From contig CM025855.1 of assembly GCA_003952965.2 (NCBI GenBank), positions 2,802,707-2,866,706 on the forward strand: a stretch of 64,000 nucleotides of DNA, read 5' to 3'. The stretch is from Morella rubra (taxonomy: Eukaryota; Streptophyta; Magnoliopsida; Fagales; Myricaceae). The translations under genes and the position numbers were made by a program. Shown here one piece after another: positions 20,900 to 33,954 of the stretch. A model generated the notes under the pieces. That model did no database searches and was not told where the DNA came from. It saw nothing but the letters and a program-made list of their open reading frames with translations. Each line of letters opens with the position of its first letter. The first letter of the stretch is position 1.

Positions 20900-22560
20900 A
20901 CATCTATCTTATAAACTCAGCTTCATTTGAGATGGCATGGTGCTATTTTGTTATTTGCATCAGTCATGCTACGTTGGCAATTGGGCAAACTGGATTGAAC
21001 CAGTTGTTACCACTTGGAAGATAATTGACCTTAGTCCTAATGAAGACAAAGAAACAAAACACAGTTTTAATTTCTGGAAACATTAGAAGAACAGAGCGTG
21101 GGAATAATAGTTAATCATCAGTGCAAAACAGGAGGGAAAGAGGAAACCATATATATTGGTCCCAAATGTCCCAAAAATTGAGTAAAATTTTCTTTCTAAT
21201 TGGGTCCTATTTTTATATCTTGTTAATTGCGGTTGCTAGGAAGATAATATTCTAGTAAGACCAATCTTGTTAAATCCAATTCATAGCTTATGAGGTCTTA
21301 AATCCAATCTTCTTGGTCTCGATCCCTTTTAGCTTTTGAGGAGTCTTAAATTGGAACGCCTCTCCACTTTTAGCTTTCACTTAAATTTATGGGGAAAAAA
21401 ACTAATTTCCTTCATTCAGATGGTACTGGTGGTTCCTGTTGTTCTAATTATTATCATTATTTTAATAGCGCTCTCAACCTCGAAGAGGGTATTATCATTG
21501 TTTCAAGGCCCTCGGGCTTTTGCCAAAGATTCTTAGACCGTATGAGCTGTTTCAATAATCAGTTGAAAAATATTTTCTTGTAATTCACAATCCGGTGAGA
21601 AAAAATATTCTTTTTTCTCCTTTTGGCCCGAATGAAATTAGAAAGAAAAAGGAGGGTTTTGCTCTCTATTACCCGTGAGAAAAATGAACCTTTCTTTTTT
21701 TGTCTACTTCTGGCAAGTAGATGAAACTAAGAAGAAAAAGGAGGGCTATAAAGCAACTAATAAAAGATCCCAATCAATATACGTCGTGGATAATCCAATC
21801 GTGTGGATGGATAATCCAAGTACTTCTTCGTGTGGATGGATAATCCAAGTACTTCTTCGTGTGGAGACTCTAAAATGTTAATTTCCAATGTTTGTTTGCA
21901 TTCCAAGTGTGATTCGCTACTCCAACTGAGAGATGAAAGCAACATAGAAAGTCGACTTAACGACTTGTAGGTTTATGAAAGCAAGTGATCAAGGAACGCC
22001 TGCCATACGAACAAAGGCTTCAGGAAAATTCCACGGATGTCCTTTAGTACTGTCCAAATTAATTATTTCTTCTCAGGTCTATCTCTGGATGCTCAAATTA
22101 TGAAGATAATTTCTTTTCCCTTGAGGAAATTTTCTCATTGAGCTTGCCTACAGATTTGAGAATTTGTGAAAAATTGATTGAAAATTTAAAGTTGTTTAGT
22201 TGGAAATTGATTTTTATTAGAGTTTATGAAAAATTGTAGAGAGAGATGATTTGATAGAGTTTTTTCTCATTAAAAAAGTGTTTTGAGTTTGTGAAAAACT
22301 GTTGAGAGATATGTTTTGATGGAATTCCTTTTTTTTTATGAAAAATTGTTGAAGTTTCTAAAAAAAGTATTTATAAATAAGATACGTACACCTGTTAGCC
22401 TAAACATTATCATAACCAACCGTGAGGAATTAGCACATTTTTTTTATTATCCTCGTGCCTTGCCATACTAATATATATATACTATGATCTAAAGAACAAT
22501 TATAGAACTCTCAAGATTAATCATTCTAATCCTTAAAAGCCATACGACTGCAATCTACGA
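20900..22560. other. Intergenic DNA with array-wide repeated blocks
   Basis: No gene is seen. 21085-21190 matches 36640-36725. 21590-21760 matches 36085-36150 and 50290-50340. 21775-21865 has two direct copies of a ~31-bp unit (TGGATAATCCAAGTACTTCT). 21880-22060 is a block (stress-like GTGTGGAGAC, GATGAAAGCAACAT, AGTCGACTTAACGACTTGTA) also found near 29150, 33290, 35780, 49080 and 50490. 22080-22380 is AT-rich with repeats of GTGAAAAATTGTTG. Confidence 0.6.
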
Positions 22561-22569
22561 CATTACTAT

Positions 22570-23590
22570 AATTCGCCTTCCAACATTTGAAGCACAAGTT
22601 TCATTGAAGGACGATCCATTGGGGGCCATGAATGCACCAAAATCCCACGATTGCTAACTTCTCTGCAATTCTGACATCTCCATCATCCTCAATAAAAACT
22701 CGTAGGTCTTCCTTTTGCTCTAAGAAATTATAAATTCCATTCTAGAAAATAAGGCTTGGCTAGTTTCTTCTTCTTTAAAATCATCATTTTTCTTCCCTCC
22801 TACCAATTCAACCAGCAACATTCCGAACTGTAAATATCGGCCTTATAAGACACATTCCCAAAGTTCCAAGAGAACACTTCGGGTGCAATATAACCCATAG
22901 TCCCTCTTGCTATGGTCATGGACACGATACTCTAGTCTTTAGAGCACAACTTGGCAAGATCAAAATCAGCAATTTTAGGGTTGAAGTCCTCATCCAACAA
23001 AACATTACGGGGTTTAATGTCAAAGTGGAGGATTCTTTGGTCACACCCTTGGTGAAGATGGTCAATTCTTTTTTGCTATACCGAGAGCAATATCTTACAA
23101 CCTGGTCCATCCAAGAAAGCGGTTCTTGAAATCTGCTGAAGATATGAACTAATCTAATGAACCATTCGGTAAGAATTCATAAATTAGAGCTCTTCGAAAC
23201 CCATCAGCACAAAAGCCAACCAACCGAACCACATTAACATGATGAATCCTACCCATTGTTCCCACTTCATTTATAAATTCCTCCCCATCTCCTTTAGAAG
23301 TAGTGTTCAAAATCTTCACCGCAACAAAGATTTCACTGGAAAGCTTTCCTTTGAACACAGTCCCATAGGATCTTTCCTAATTACTTATCACTGAACTGAT
23401 TTGTAATCCTTTTAATATCAGCATAGGAGTATCTCGCAGGCTTAAAACTCCTGTAGTTCTCCAAAAACTTTTCGATCTTTTCTTCAGTTTCTTTTTCCAC
23501 TTTATCATGCCTATACGCACGGTAGACTAAAAAACTCGCGAGGACTAAAACGAGTGATCCTAAGAATGTACCTGCACCGCACACAATCGC
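22570..23590 (-). pseudogene. Type 2 LRK10L kinase pseudogene C (kinase exon only)
   Basis: On the minus strand this closely matches the kinase exon of the intact gene at 36897-38014. Readable blocks are the transmembrane segment (TFLGSLVLVLASFLVYRAY) and juxtamembrane RSFKPARYSYADIKRITNQF (23584-23381). Next comes FKGKLSSEIFVAVKILNTTS through ALIYEFLPNGSL (23358-23149), then a shifted HFDIKP region and C-lobe down to about 22590. Frameshifts occur near 23380, 23100 and 22980, and the C-terminal tail after the PSMKLVLQMLEG equivalent is lost. Exon 1 and exon 2 are gone: after intron sequence at 23590-23680 the DNA switches abruptly to intron 3 of the + strand pseudogene D. Confidence 0.9.
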
Positions 23591-23762
23591 ACGTCAAATA
23601 AGCGATTCCCATATCCATTATCCCGAACAATGAAAGCTTGAAATGGCCAGCGGGCAGCTAGCAACTTACCAATTTCAGACGTCGCAAAAAAATGATTACA
23701 GTGCTGCAAAGAAAAAATATTTGTCTTTCTACATGTTCTGATTATTAATTATATTCCTGCAC

Positions 23763-24870
<1,108 letters not shown>

Positions 24871-24879
24871 GAGTCTATC

Positions 24880-26060
24880 AACCAAGTGTTAAATGCCAAT
24901 TATCTTTGCTAGGGAAAGCTAATATATATTTGCATCAATAGGAACCATCAACTTATCTAGTTTATATTCGCATACAACATGTAAGTTTTCATTTGAGTTG
25001 TGATAGCCTTTGCAACATCTTATTATTCCGGATTCAGCTACATTTGAAATGGCATGGTCAATTTTACTTCTCACCGACAGTAGATTGGTTTTTTTTTATA
25101 GGAGGTTGTGTAAATTCTATTACGATTTGTAAAAAAATTGTTAGAGTTAGTGAAAAGTTGTTGAATTTATAAAAAATAATAATAATAATAATTTTGAAAA
25201 AAAAAATTGAATATTTTTGTCCATCCAAACATGGTCTTATTTTATCCATTTTAAAAACCTAACATTGAATTTATGAAGACATGAGAGCATCAGGACCAAT
25301 AATATTAACCAACCCAAAAAGAAAAAGGCACCCTCAACCCTATTTTAATTAACTGTTTTTCATATAGTAATAGCTCTCCCATTTACCAAAAACAAAATAA
25401 CCAAGTTTCAAGGCCCACTTTAAGACGGTGGGCTTCAAGCCTTTGTGGGTCTGCTTATTGGGCCCAACGGTAGAGAGATCAGAGATGGACGAAGAGAAAT
25501 GAAGGGAGAGACAGGGAAAGGTTACAGGACCAGTTATCCACTTAGTGAGTGAAAGCTTCGAAGTCACAAACTTTTGCCTGGCCGGCCCAGGTCCATACCG
25601 GTGGGTCGACGTTTCATCGTGAAATTTCTACCAAATTCCGCGTTTCTACCTTTAATCTGTGCTTTGTTCATTGACTGATGACCAACGACGACGTGTTTAC
25701 AAGTAGCTTAGAGAACGAAAATTTGAAGAGAAAAGGAAAGAGTAAAGAATGCGTTTACGCAACAAATTAATTGCTCATATAAGTCTTCAAAGTCAAGGTC
25801 ACCGAGGGAGACTTGGCCCAGCTCGATTCAACTCACCGCAACCATTATCTGCCTATCTTCAACAAATTGCTCATAAGTCTTCAACAAATTGCTAATTCTC
25901 TGTATCAAATTTGTACACGTATTATGGGTCTGCCTGTCTCTTTTTTGTTTTTATTCGACATATATAAATTATAAAATATGCTTGTCAACAGCCGTACGTG
26001 GATAAAAGCTACACCCTTTCTTATCTCCCTGTCGCCCCCTCCCTGATCACTGGAAAGAAG
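24880..26060. other. Intergenic DNA between D and E, paralogous to 43170-44326
   Basis: Contains an AT-rich GTGAAAAGTTGTTGAATTT block (25080-25240), then a conserved block (25370-25620: CCAAGTTTCAAGGCCCACTT ... CTGGCCGGCCCAGG) also found at 30760-30960, 43670-43870 and 55570-55760. A promoter-like region (25730-26050) precedes the next gene. No gene is seen in it. Confidence 0.65.
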
Positions 26061-28653
26061 AATGTCGTTCCTTGCATGACTCATATCTGTTATTGTTCTT
26101 GTGCTACTCCATCAATTGCCGCAGCATCGCAGATACTCATCTATGTGCTCCCTCATCGTGGCCGAGGTATAGATATGTTTTATCTGGCCAGATGAAGGCC
26201 TTAGAAGGAGTTGTGCAAAATAGAGCACATGTGTCCGTCATCGTGGCCTGGAAATGTTAGCCTAAATCTTTCTTGTACGGACGTCGACGACATGTTGCTG
26301 TTTGGTTTTGAACTACATGGAGGCAAGGAAAAAATTGTGAAAGCCGCGGAGATTTTAGATGCAACCGATGCCCCAATGGTGTAATTTCTTGCTGGTGCAA
26401 TCGAATTAGTAAGCCAAGAACGGGATATCCATTAATTTGTATTTTGACACATAATTAGTGGATTCTAATTGAAGTTTCCAACGCTAATGTTACTCTTTTG
26501 TTCTGTTGTCAAACAGGAGATCTGCGCCTAATTTTGGCAGGAATAGGTGAGGTTTCTATTTCAAACTTATAGGCCCATTTCTAATCTCATGGGAACATGA
26601 GTGCGGAAACCAAAAACGAGAAACATCAAAATTTCCTAAACGGCTTACTCTCTTGGTTAACGTACATCCTTTCTATATATGTCACTACTGTGTCCTTCAG
26701 TCCGTCCACAAAGGGTTAGGAATCTAGCTAGGCATTTTTGCTGATGATGAACTCCATTAATTAGTATTTCTCTTTAGGCAAATAGATAAATTTCAATTGA
26801 AAATAAAAGGGAGTTACATAAGCAGACAATGGGGCATCCACCCGTTACATAAATCAGGGCCCAATTAAGGCCTTTGATCTAAACATTTGCCGTCCAAGGC
26901 TGCGGCGTGGGATGTCGGAGGAGATCAGACCGCAGTATCGTACGCTGGAATTGGCTGCAAAGAAAGCCCGCATCTTGAGTGGCAAACTAATTAATTACGT
27001 GATGGTGCTCTTGTTAATTTTTTAATGCAAACGTCACAGAATCTTTGGACATGAAAACTGGAAGGAAAAACAAACAGTGATTGATCCTTTTTGAAAATAA
27101 GGGTAGAAATGAGAAATTATAAGTTTCAAATTATTTACGTATCTTTCTTGATAAATGAATTAATAAGTATTGATCTCCTTTCAGAGGTGGAACCCTTTAT
27201 GGATACGGACAAGTTATAATTGGTAAGAGCTTGTATCTCTCCTTGAATCTTTTTTAAATATATATTTTTAGTAAATCATTTCTTAGATTGTGAAGCATGA
27301 GAACTTTTGAAAGTATTGACTGATGATAATATAATGAAATCTTAAATATCAGCAGCTTAACTATTAAGATTTATAGGAAGGCGTGAATAGTGCATGATGG
27401 CATGAGCTTTTCTAACCTGATAGACAAATGAAATCGCCTCTACCAATATCGTACGGCTAGGCAAATAGTTATTGCTTAATGCATGATGTTCACTTGTTTA
27501 TATATTGGATGATATCATCCCTCATGCACAGGAGCACGGCAGCAAATATTGTACTTGGGCTCCATGGGTGATTTTGTTGTTGGTATATAAATGGCGTAAG
27601 AGGCATTTCTCAATGTATGATGCTATTGAGAAATTTCTGCAAAGCCACAATAATCTCATGCCAATAAGGTACTCTTACTCAGAAATTAAGAAGATGACCA
27701 ATAATTTCAAGGACAAACTAGGTGAAGGGGGCTATGGTACTGTATTCAAAGGAACACTTCGAAGTGGCCAACTCGTGGCTATAAAGAAGTTAGGTAAGTC
27801 CAAAGCTAATGGAAAAGAATTTATCAGCGAAGTTGCAACTATTGGAAGGATTCACCACGTTAATATTGTGCAACTCATTGGTTTTTGCGTTGAAGGATCG
27901 ACACGAGCTCTCGTATATGAGTTTATGCCTAAAGGGTCTCTCAATAACTACATTTTTTCAGAAGAGGAAAGTGTCCTCCTAAGCTACCAAAAATTGTATG
28001 ACATTGCTTTAGGAGTGGCCCATGGAATTGAATATTTACATCAAGGATGTGACATGCAGATTTTACATTTTGATATCAAGCCCCACAACATTCTTCTGGA
28101 TGATAATTTTACACCTAAGATTTCTGACTTCGGCCTAGCAAAATTGTATTCAAGAAAAGATAGCACTGTTTCATTGACTGCAGTGGGAGGGACATTAGGA
28201 TACATAGCTCCTGAGTTATTCTACAAAAATATTGGGGGAATCTCCTACAAAGCCGATGTTTATAGCTTTGGAATGTTTTTAATGGAAATGGCAAGCAGAA
28301 GAAAGAACTTCAATGAATCTGTAGACCATTCAAGCCAAAAATGGAACCCTGCTTGGGTCTATGAGCGGTTGTATGACGGAAAAGACATAGAAATTGAAGA
28401 TGTCACAGACGTAGAAAAGGAAATTGGTAGAAAGATGATCATAGTTGCATTATGGTGCATACAGATGAAGCCTAGCAATCGTCCTTCAATGCACGAAGTT
28501 GTAAGAATACTTGAAGGAGAAGTTGAATCCTTACAAATTCCTCTGATCAAGCCTTTATTGTCCTCATCGCCAGAAAGACCGATAAATGTAGATGTTGGAG
28601 ACACTTCAACTCAAACTTGGTCATCAATTGAATCAGGTGAATCAAGTCAATAA
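26061..28653 (+). pseudogene. LRK10L-type receptor kinase pseudogene E (kinase frame open)
   Basis: Paralog of J/K. Exon 1 starts at ATG 26061 (MSFLA) but meets TGA at 26076-26078, where J has an arginine codon. An internal deletion joins CAPS to RYRYVLSGQMKAL, so most of GUB_WAK_bind is missing. Exon 2 is 26517-26546 and exon 3 27187-27224 (GGTLYGYGQVII). Exon 4 (27532-28653) lacks two bases near its start relative to the intact paralog, so it does not join exon 3 in frame. Even so, its kinase is fully open: 382 aa if counted from 27505, with [16 protein letters not shown] as membrane segment, [29 protein letters not shown] (non-RD), DFGLA and APE. The open kinase suggests recent decay or a retained kinase-only product. 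Confidence 0.83.
26776..26985 (-). mobile_element. Probable antisense LINE 3' fragment in an intron of pseudogene E
   Basis: The segment from CTCTTTAGGCAAATAGATAA to CCCGCATC looks like the reverse complement of a plant LINE 3' end (short spaced T-rich start, then GTTACATAAG...GGGGCATCCACCCG). The same insertion is in pseudogene J (45438-45655), so it predates their duplication. On the + strand it has an incidental 50-codon open stretch. Assignment is by sequence style only. Confidence 0.4.
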
Positions 28654-28659
28654 ACAAGT

Positions 28660-29283
28660 TCTAAAAATACTAAGTCACTACTAGGAAGCACTAATATTTG
28701 CATTTAATTAGGATCGAACTGTTAGTCTTCGCATATCTGATCATACAAAAGGCACTTCATATGTCTATGACATGCATGTATTCAATTGTCTGAGTTATAA
28801 GAGCTTTTGCAATTATTTTCACTTCAAAATTCAACTTTATTTGAGTAGTTGTGGTGATGAATTGAGACTCGCAAAATGCACTTTTTTATTAGTTTACGGA
28901 GAATATTATTAGAATATCAAAACAATAACAGTAGTTGATCACCATAGAGCTCCGAAAATTTGTGAAATTTTTTCCTGGATAGGTACTACTCTCTTATGAT
29001 TTGTCAGTACTTGTGGCTGCTAAAAAGAGAATATTGATCTGGCGCAACCAATTAACTCTGCAGTTTCAATTATTATCTCCATCCCTAATCACTCCATTAA
29101 TTATATTAAGTTATCAAGTCTTGAATTGAAACCTTAAATATTCTTGTGCAACCAGCTGATCGAGAGATGAAAGCAACATTCATTCATATAAGGCCAAAGC
29201 AACATTCCATCTATAGGATAGGAATTACATATCAAAGTCGACTTACGAGTGGTAGGTCATGTATAGAAGCAAGTCACAGAACG
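28660..29283. other. 3' flank of pseudogene E, paralogous to 48593-49205
   Basis: No gene is seen. The block ends with the GATGAAAGCAACATTC...AGTCGACTTA...AAGCAAGTCACAGAACGTCT repeat. Here it is joined abruptly at ACGTCT to the kinase exon of F. Confidence 0.65.
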
Positions 29284-30270
29284 TCTAAGGTACTCTTATA
29301 AAGAAATTAAGAAAATGACCAATAATTTCAAGGAGAAACTAGGTGAAGGAGGCTATGGTACTATATTCAAAGGAACACTTCGAAGTGGCCAACTTGTTGC
29401 TGTAAAGATGTTAGGAAAGGCCAAAGCTAATGGGCAAGAATTTATTAGCGAAGTTGCAACCATTGCAAGGATTCACCATGTTAATATTGTGCAACTCGTT
29501 AGCTTTTGCGTTAAAGGGGCAGAACGAGCTCTTGTATACGAGTTCATGCCCAAAGGCTCCCTCAATAAATACATTTTTTCTCAAGAAGAAGGTATCTTCT
29601 TAAGTTACCAGAAACTATATGATATTGCTCTAGAGTGGCTCGTGGAATTGAATATTTGCATCGAGAATGTGACATGCAGTTCTTACATTTTGATATTAAG
29701 CCCCACAACATTCTTCTTGATGACAATTTTACTCCCAAAGTTTCTGACTTTGGCCTAGCAAGATTGTATGCAGTAAATGACAGCATTGTTTCTTTGACTG
29801 CTGTAAGAGGGACCTTAGGATACATGGCTCCTGAGTTTATTCTACAAAAAGATTGGAGGTGTCTCATATAAACTGATGTTTATAGCTTTTGAATGTTGTT
29901 GATGGAAATGGCAAGCAGAAGAAAGAATTTGAATGTGTCAATAGACCATTCAAGTCGAGTTTATTTTCCTACTTGGGTCTTTGACCAGTTGCAAGATGGA
30001 TAGGATATAGAAATTGAAAACATGACAGAGGAAGAAAAGGAAATTTGTAAAAAGATTGTCATAGTTGCATTGTGGTGTATACAGATGAAGCCTAGCTATC
30101 GTCCTTCAATGCACGAAGTTATAGGAATGCTTGAAGGAGAAGTTGAATCCTTACAAATGCCTCTCGAGCCTTTTTTATCCTCATCACCAGACAGGCTGAT
30201 AGAAGATGTTGGAGACAACCCAACTTGGCCATCAACTACATCATGGGACTCAAGTTTACCAAGTGTTAAA
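29284..30270 (+). pseudogene. LRK10L-type kinase pseudogene F (5'-truncated)
   Basis: Starts inside the kinase exon (YSYKEIKK region) directly after an intergenic repeat, so ectodomain, small exons and membrane segment are missing. Open from 29315 with [48 protein letters not shown] (S replaces G) and [13 protein letters not shown] one-base loss near 29634 moves frame; [12 protein letters not shown] and DFGLARLYA follow in the next frame (29635-29870). A base gain near 29837, a stop at 29869-29871, TGA at 29890-29892 and TAG at 30002-30004 break the C-lobe. The tail (30022-30270) is open. The KEKLGEGG motif and the tail [13 protein letters not shown] make it the paralog of L. Confidence 0.92.
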
Positions 30271-31279
30271 TGCCTATTATCCTTGCTAGGGAAAATTAAT
30301 ATATATTTGCATCAATAGGAACAATCAGGCTTTCCTAGTTTATATTCCTATACAACATCTAAGTTTTCATTTGAGCTATGATAGCTGTTGCAACATCTTA
30401 CATTATTTAACATTCAGCTTCATTTGAAATGGCATGGACAATTTTACTTCTCACTGAAATTGGATTCGGGGAAAAAAAAAATTTGTTGAGGAGGTAATGT
30501 AAATTTTATTGAGATTTGTGAATATTTTGTTAGAATTTGTGAAAGAAAAAAAAAAGCTTTGAAGTTAGTAAAAAGTTGTTGAAATTCGTGAAAAAACTGA
30601 TTTTGAAAAACTATCCAAGCATGGTTGTATTTTATCCATTTTAAAAGCCTAACAATTAATGTATGAAAACATAAGAGGATCAGGACCAATAATATTAACC
30701 AATCCAAAAACATCTAATTTAATTAACTGGTTTTCAAATCGTAATGGCTCTCCCGAGTCCCATTTACCAAAAAGAAAATAGCCAAGTTTCAAGGCCTGCT
30801 TTAAGACAGTGGGCCTCAAGCTTTTATGGGTCTGCTTGTTGGGCCCAACGTTAGAGAAATTAAGGGATAGACAGTGGAAGGTTACAGGTCCAGTTATCTA
30901 CTTAGTGAGTGAAAGCTTTGAAGCCACAAAGATTTTCCTGGCCGGCCCAGGCCCATATTCTCAGTCCTAAAGTTAAATAACTCAAAAGAACACCTTAGAC
31001 TAAATAATTCTTCGGCTGTTGTAGAAGGCCGACCTATAAAGCAAGTTATGGGAAATCACATTGATTTATCACTTCTAAATCACCAGGAAAAGAAGTAGTC
31101 AACTTATTATTCTTTAATAAAACAAATAGTAAGAGGCAGTCAACATAATTCGGAATTCGTGGAATATATATAATTAAATAACATATAAACAATTAAATGA
31201 AACACATCACAGTGCTACATGCCCATAAGAAAAGCAAAAAGAAAAAGATTCTGATGGGAAAAAATTGATGTATTGGTAA
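30271..31279. other. 3' flank of F, paralogous to 55076-55863 plus 59407-59660
   Basis: AT-rich GTGAAAG/GTTGTTGAAATT block (30470-30640), the CAAGGCCTGCTTTAAGAC...CTGGCCGGCCCAGG block (30780-30960), and an uninterrupted GGGAAATCACATTGATTTAT site at 31049. In the paralog this site holds a 3.5-kb solo LTR. No gene. Confidence 0.7.
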
Positions 31280-31611
31280 GTAATTAGCTTTAACCTTGTC
31301 TTTAAAGTCAAGGTCACCGAGGGAGACTTGGCCAGCTCGCACATGCATGTCGCCTCACTTTTTGTCTTAGGACCACAGGTCCACAAACGTCACAAATGCC
31401 TGAAATATGTTAATTCTCTGTATCCAATTTGTAGACGTATTATGGGTCTGCCTGTCTTTTTTTGTTTTTCTTCGATATATATAAATTATAAAATATGCTT
31501 GTCCGCAGCCATACGTGGATAAAAGCTACACCCTTAATTTCTATCTCTGTGCTCCCTCTTCCAGCGGCAGTATCCATGACATGCGATATTTTATGCACGA
31601 CGCTGCATATT
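31280..31611 (+). pseudogene. Promoter and exon 1 relic of an E/J-type LRK10L gene
   Basis: Matches the upstream regions at 25790-26030 and 44060-44290 (AAGTCAAGGTCACCGAGGGA, ATTATGGGTCTGCCTGTC, GTGGATAAAAGCTACACCC). It is then joined to a short ectodomain piece, CTCTGTGCTCCCTCTTCCAG (LCAPSS-GSIHDMR), ending near 31590. Start codon and signal peptide are lost. Confidence 0.65.
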
Positions 31612-32240
31612 TTATATAAGCTAAAACTGATTATAAAATGAGAAAGAATAACACAAAATGAATGAAGAAATCTACAAATACAAATAACGAAAATTAAATT
31701 CAAACCTGTTTAAAAAATAGAATAAACCAAAAAGTTGAATAAAAGAAATTTAAAAATAACAAATAATTAAAAAATTAAAAATTAAAAAGAAATGTGTGTG
31801 GAGTGGTCGAGGAACCTCGCAAATTAAGCGGTACGGAGGCCGCCACTCCAGCGAGGTTGGTTTTTTTAATAAAAAAAATTATTATACAGAGTTTTTTGTT
31901 TCGCAATTAAAAACTGAAAAATAATTTTAAATATAAGATAGTATAAATAATAATGAAAAATTGGTGTGTGGGGCCGGGGGTGGCCGATCGAGCAACCTCG
32001 TAAAGTGGTGGAGGCCATGGCGAGGTTCCTTGACACACGCCTTTCTTATTAATTTTTTATTTTTAAATTATTTGTTATTTTTTAGTAATTTTTAGTTTTT
32101 AATTTATTTTCTTCAATATTTTCTGCTATTATTTTCAAACAGATTTAATTTATTTTTATTTATTTGCCATTATTTTATATAAATTTTTCGTCCATTTTGT
32201 GTTATTTTCTGTCTATTTTAACTTAGTTATTATTGTTTTA
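31612..32240. mobile_element. Fold-back / MITE-like element with ~200-bp inverted repeats
   Basis: 31615-31835 and 32015-32235 are imperfect reverse complements. The inner arms both carry CGAGGAACCTCG-like palindromic text (GGTCGAGGAACCTCGC and GGCGAGGTTCCTTGACACAC), with CACTCCAGCGAGGTTGG in the loop. No coding capacity. A single-stranded copy would form a long hairpin. Half copies recur at 39410-39640 and 17050-17150. Confidence 0.65.
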
Positions 32241-32449
32241 TGTACTAGCAGGGACATGTAGCATTGACTGGACACTTGTGATGAGTCGCAGAATGAGAAA
32301 TTGCTTGACAGAAGGACTAAGTTTTAAGAGGGGTATAAACTCTGGGACCGAAAATTTTTAATTTTCAAAGCTGAGGATATGTTTTAAAAGTCATATAAAC
32401 CTCAACGACTAAAAATGATCTTTTTTTTAAAAAAAAAAAAAACCATTAA

Positions 32450-33087
32450 TTATCAGAAAGTAGCCTTACTTATCTTAGGGCTAGCACGGCCACAAATATC
32501 TTATCTGACTGATATGCTCAAGTCATTACCAGGAAATTTCTCGTTTTGAAAAAGATATGACAAGCATTTAATGCTTTAGAAACTACAGACATTATTGGAT
32601 ACTGAATTTACATCATGAGCATTAACATAAAAATAAATTGAGATTTATATGGATTGGACCATCCAATGCCAGTATATTCCAATATCGATGGAATAGACCA
32701 AGACTTGAAACTTACTGGATCAAGCAAGTCAAGAACTGTCATACGAAGGCGTCAAGGAAATGCCAAGACTGTCTTTCAACATTGATTGAGTTTGACAGAT
32801 CGAGGATATTTTCCAATTTTTGTTCATAGTCAAGCACACCAAGGGAGACGGCCACCCAAGTCGTGACCAGTAAATTTCTCTTACCGGCAAAGTCTTGTGC
32901 TGTTTGTCTACTGCCGTGGACCGAAGCCATACCCTCTCTCGTAATCCTCTAGTTTGATCTCTTTCTGATCTCACAGCTCCGTCAAAGGCAAGGAGAATGT
33001 CCTTCCCTGCAGGACTCACGGCCGTTATATATGATCGTTCTTGTTCTGGTCCATCAAGCTTGATGCTGATGCTGATGCTGTTGAAGA

Positions 33088-33092
<5 letters not shown>
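32450..33092 (+). pseudogene. LRK10L relic G: promoter and signal peptide fused to juxtamembrane piece
   Basis: 32450-32985 matches the promoters of B and of the intact gene at 40230. The start codon is lost (CAAAGGCAAGGAGAATGTCC instead of CAATGGCAAGG). The signal peptide (FPAGLTAV...) continues to CATCAAGCTTGATGC at about 33065 and then jumps into GATGCTGTTGAAGAATTTCT, the kinase exon's DAIEEFL block, followed by a TA repeat. The GATGCT triplet pair is repeated at the junction (33062-33080). Confidence 0.7.

Positions 33093-33118
<26 letters not shown>
33089..33118. repeat. (TA)n microsatellite
   Basis: About 14 TA units at the end of relic G. The same position in J/K (46121-46132 and 47641-47652) is also TA-rich. 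Confidence 0.9.
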
Positions 33119-33119
<1 letters not shown>

Positions 33120-33120
<1 letters not shown>

Positions 33121-33628
33121 TTCCATGGGGATGTCCTTTGGTAGGCAAGAGTACTACCGTCCAAATTATTTCTTCTAATTGGGAATTATAAATGGGCTCC
33201 ATAAGTCAATAAACTCCTTGAAATGTCATAACTGCTCAATCAATGTGCCACGTGGACACTCTAAGTATCGATCACATAGGGTACAATTCTTCGTGTGGAG
33301 ACACTAGAATCTTTCCAATGTTTGTTTGCATTAGAAGAGGAAAGCAAAGTCCAGTAGAAAGTCGATGGACTAAACGACTTGTAGGTTTATGAAAGCAAAG
33401 CTGTCAACGAACGTCTGCCATACAAAGGCTTCAGGAAAATTCAATGGATTTCCAATTAGTACGGTACAACTGTCTAAATTAATTCTTTGGAAATTACCAT
33501 TTTAGTCCTTAAGTTTTAATACCTTTACTTTTTAATTCTTAAATTTCAATTTTATATTTTTGCTTACTGTCCAAATTAATAAATGCTACTAATATTTGCA
33601 TTTAATTTGGATCTAATTGTTACTCTTC
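33120..33628. other. Intergenic repeat block
   Basis: 33125-33470 is another copy of the array-wide block (GTGCCACGTGGACACTCT, TTCGTGTGGAGACACTAGAA, AAGTCGATGGACTAAACGAC, GTCTGCCATACAAAGGCTTC). No gene. Confidence 0.6.
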
Positions 33629-33954
33629 TCTCATACTTATAAATTGACCATCAGTCTCTTTCATACTAATGTAGAGCTAATCTCAACAATCTCACCCTCA
33701 CACATTGGGCCCTGAGTCGGAAAGATGCCAATCTGTTTCTATTATGGACTGTTAGGTCGAGACTTGTTGGTACTCTTGGACTCTAATACCAATGTTAGCT
33801 AGGTGGTCTTGAGTTTTTACATCCCCAAAGACTAGCTGAAGAGGTAAGGCTTTTCCTCATATTTATAAACTGACTATCAGCCCTTTCCACAATCGATGTG
33901 GGTAAACTGACCATTAGTCCCTCTTCCACAACTGATGTATGACTGACTCTAACA
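33629..33954 (-). mobile_element. TRIM (miniature LTR retrotransposon), partly truncated
   Basis: On the minus strand a 162-bp LTR (33954-33793) begins TGTTAGAGTCAG and ends CTAGCTAACA. Two bases later comes TGGTATTAGAGTC (33791-33779), which resembles the primer binding site for initiator tRNA-Met. A ~100-bp non-coding interior follows, then a purine-rich stretch (GTGTGAGGGTGAGA), then the start of a second LTR (TGTTGAGATTAGCTC...) that is cut short at about 33629. Compared with the paralogous flank at 28712-28745, the insertion sits inside CTTCGCATATCTGATCATAC. Intact TSDs are not visible because of the left truncation. Confidence 0.72.

Noticed and set aside
27505..27531. ATG at 27505 as the true start of the E kinase
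   Set aside because: These codons lie in the intron before the CACAG acceptor at 27531; they extend the open frame by chance.
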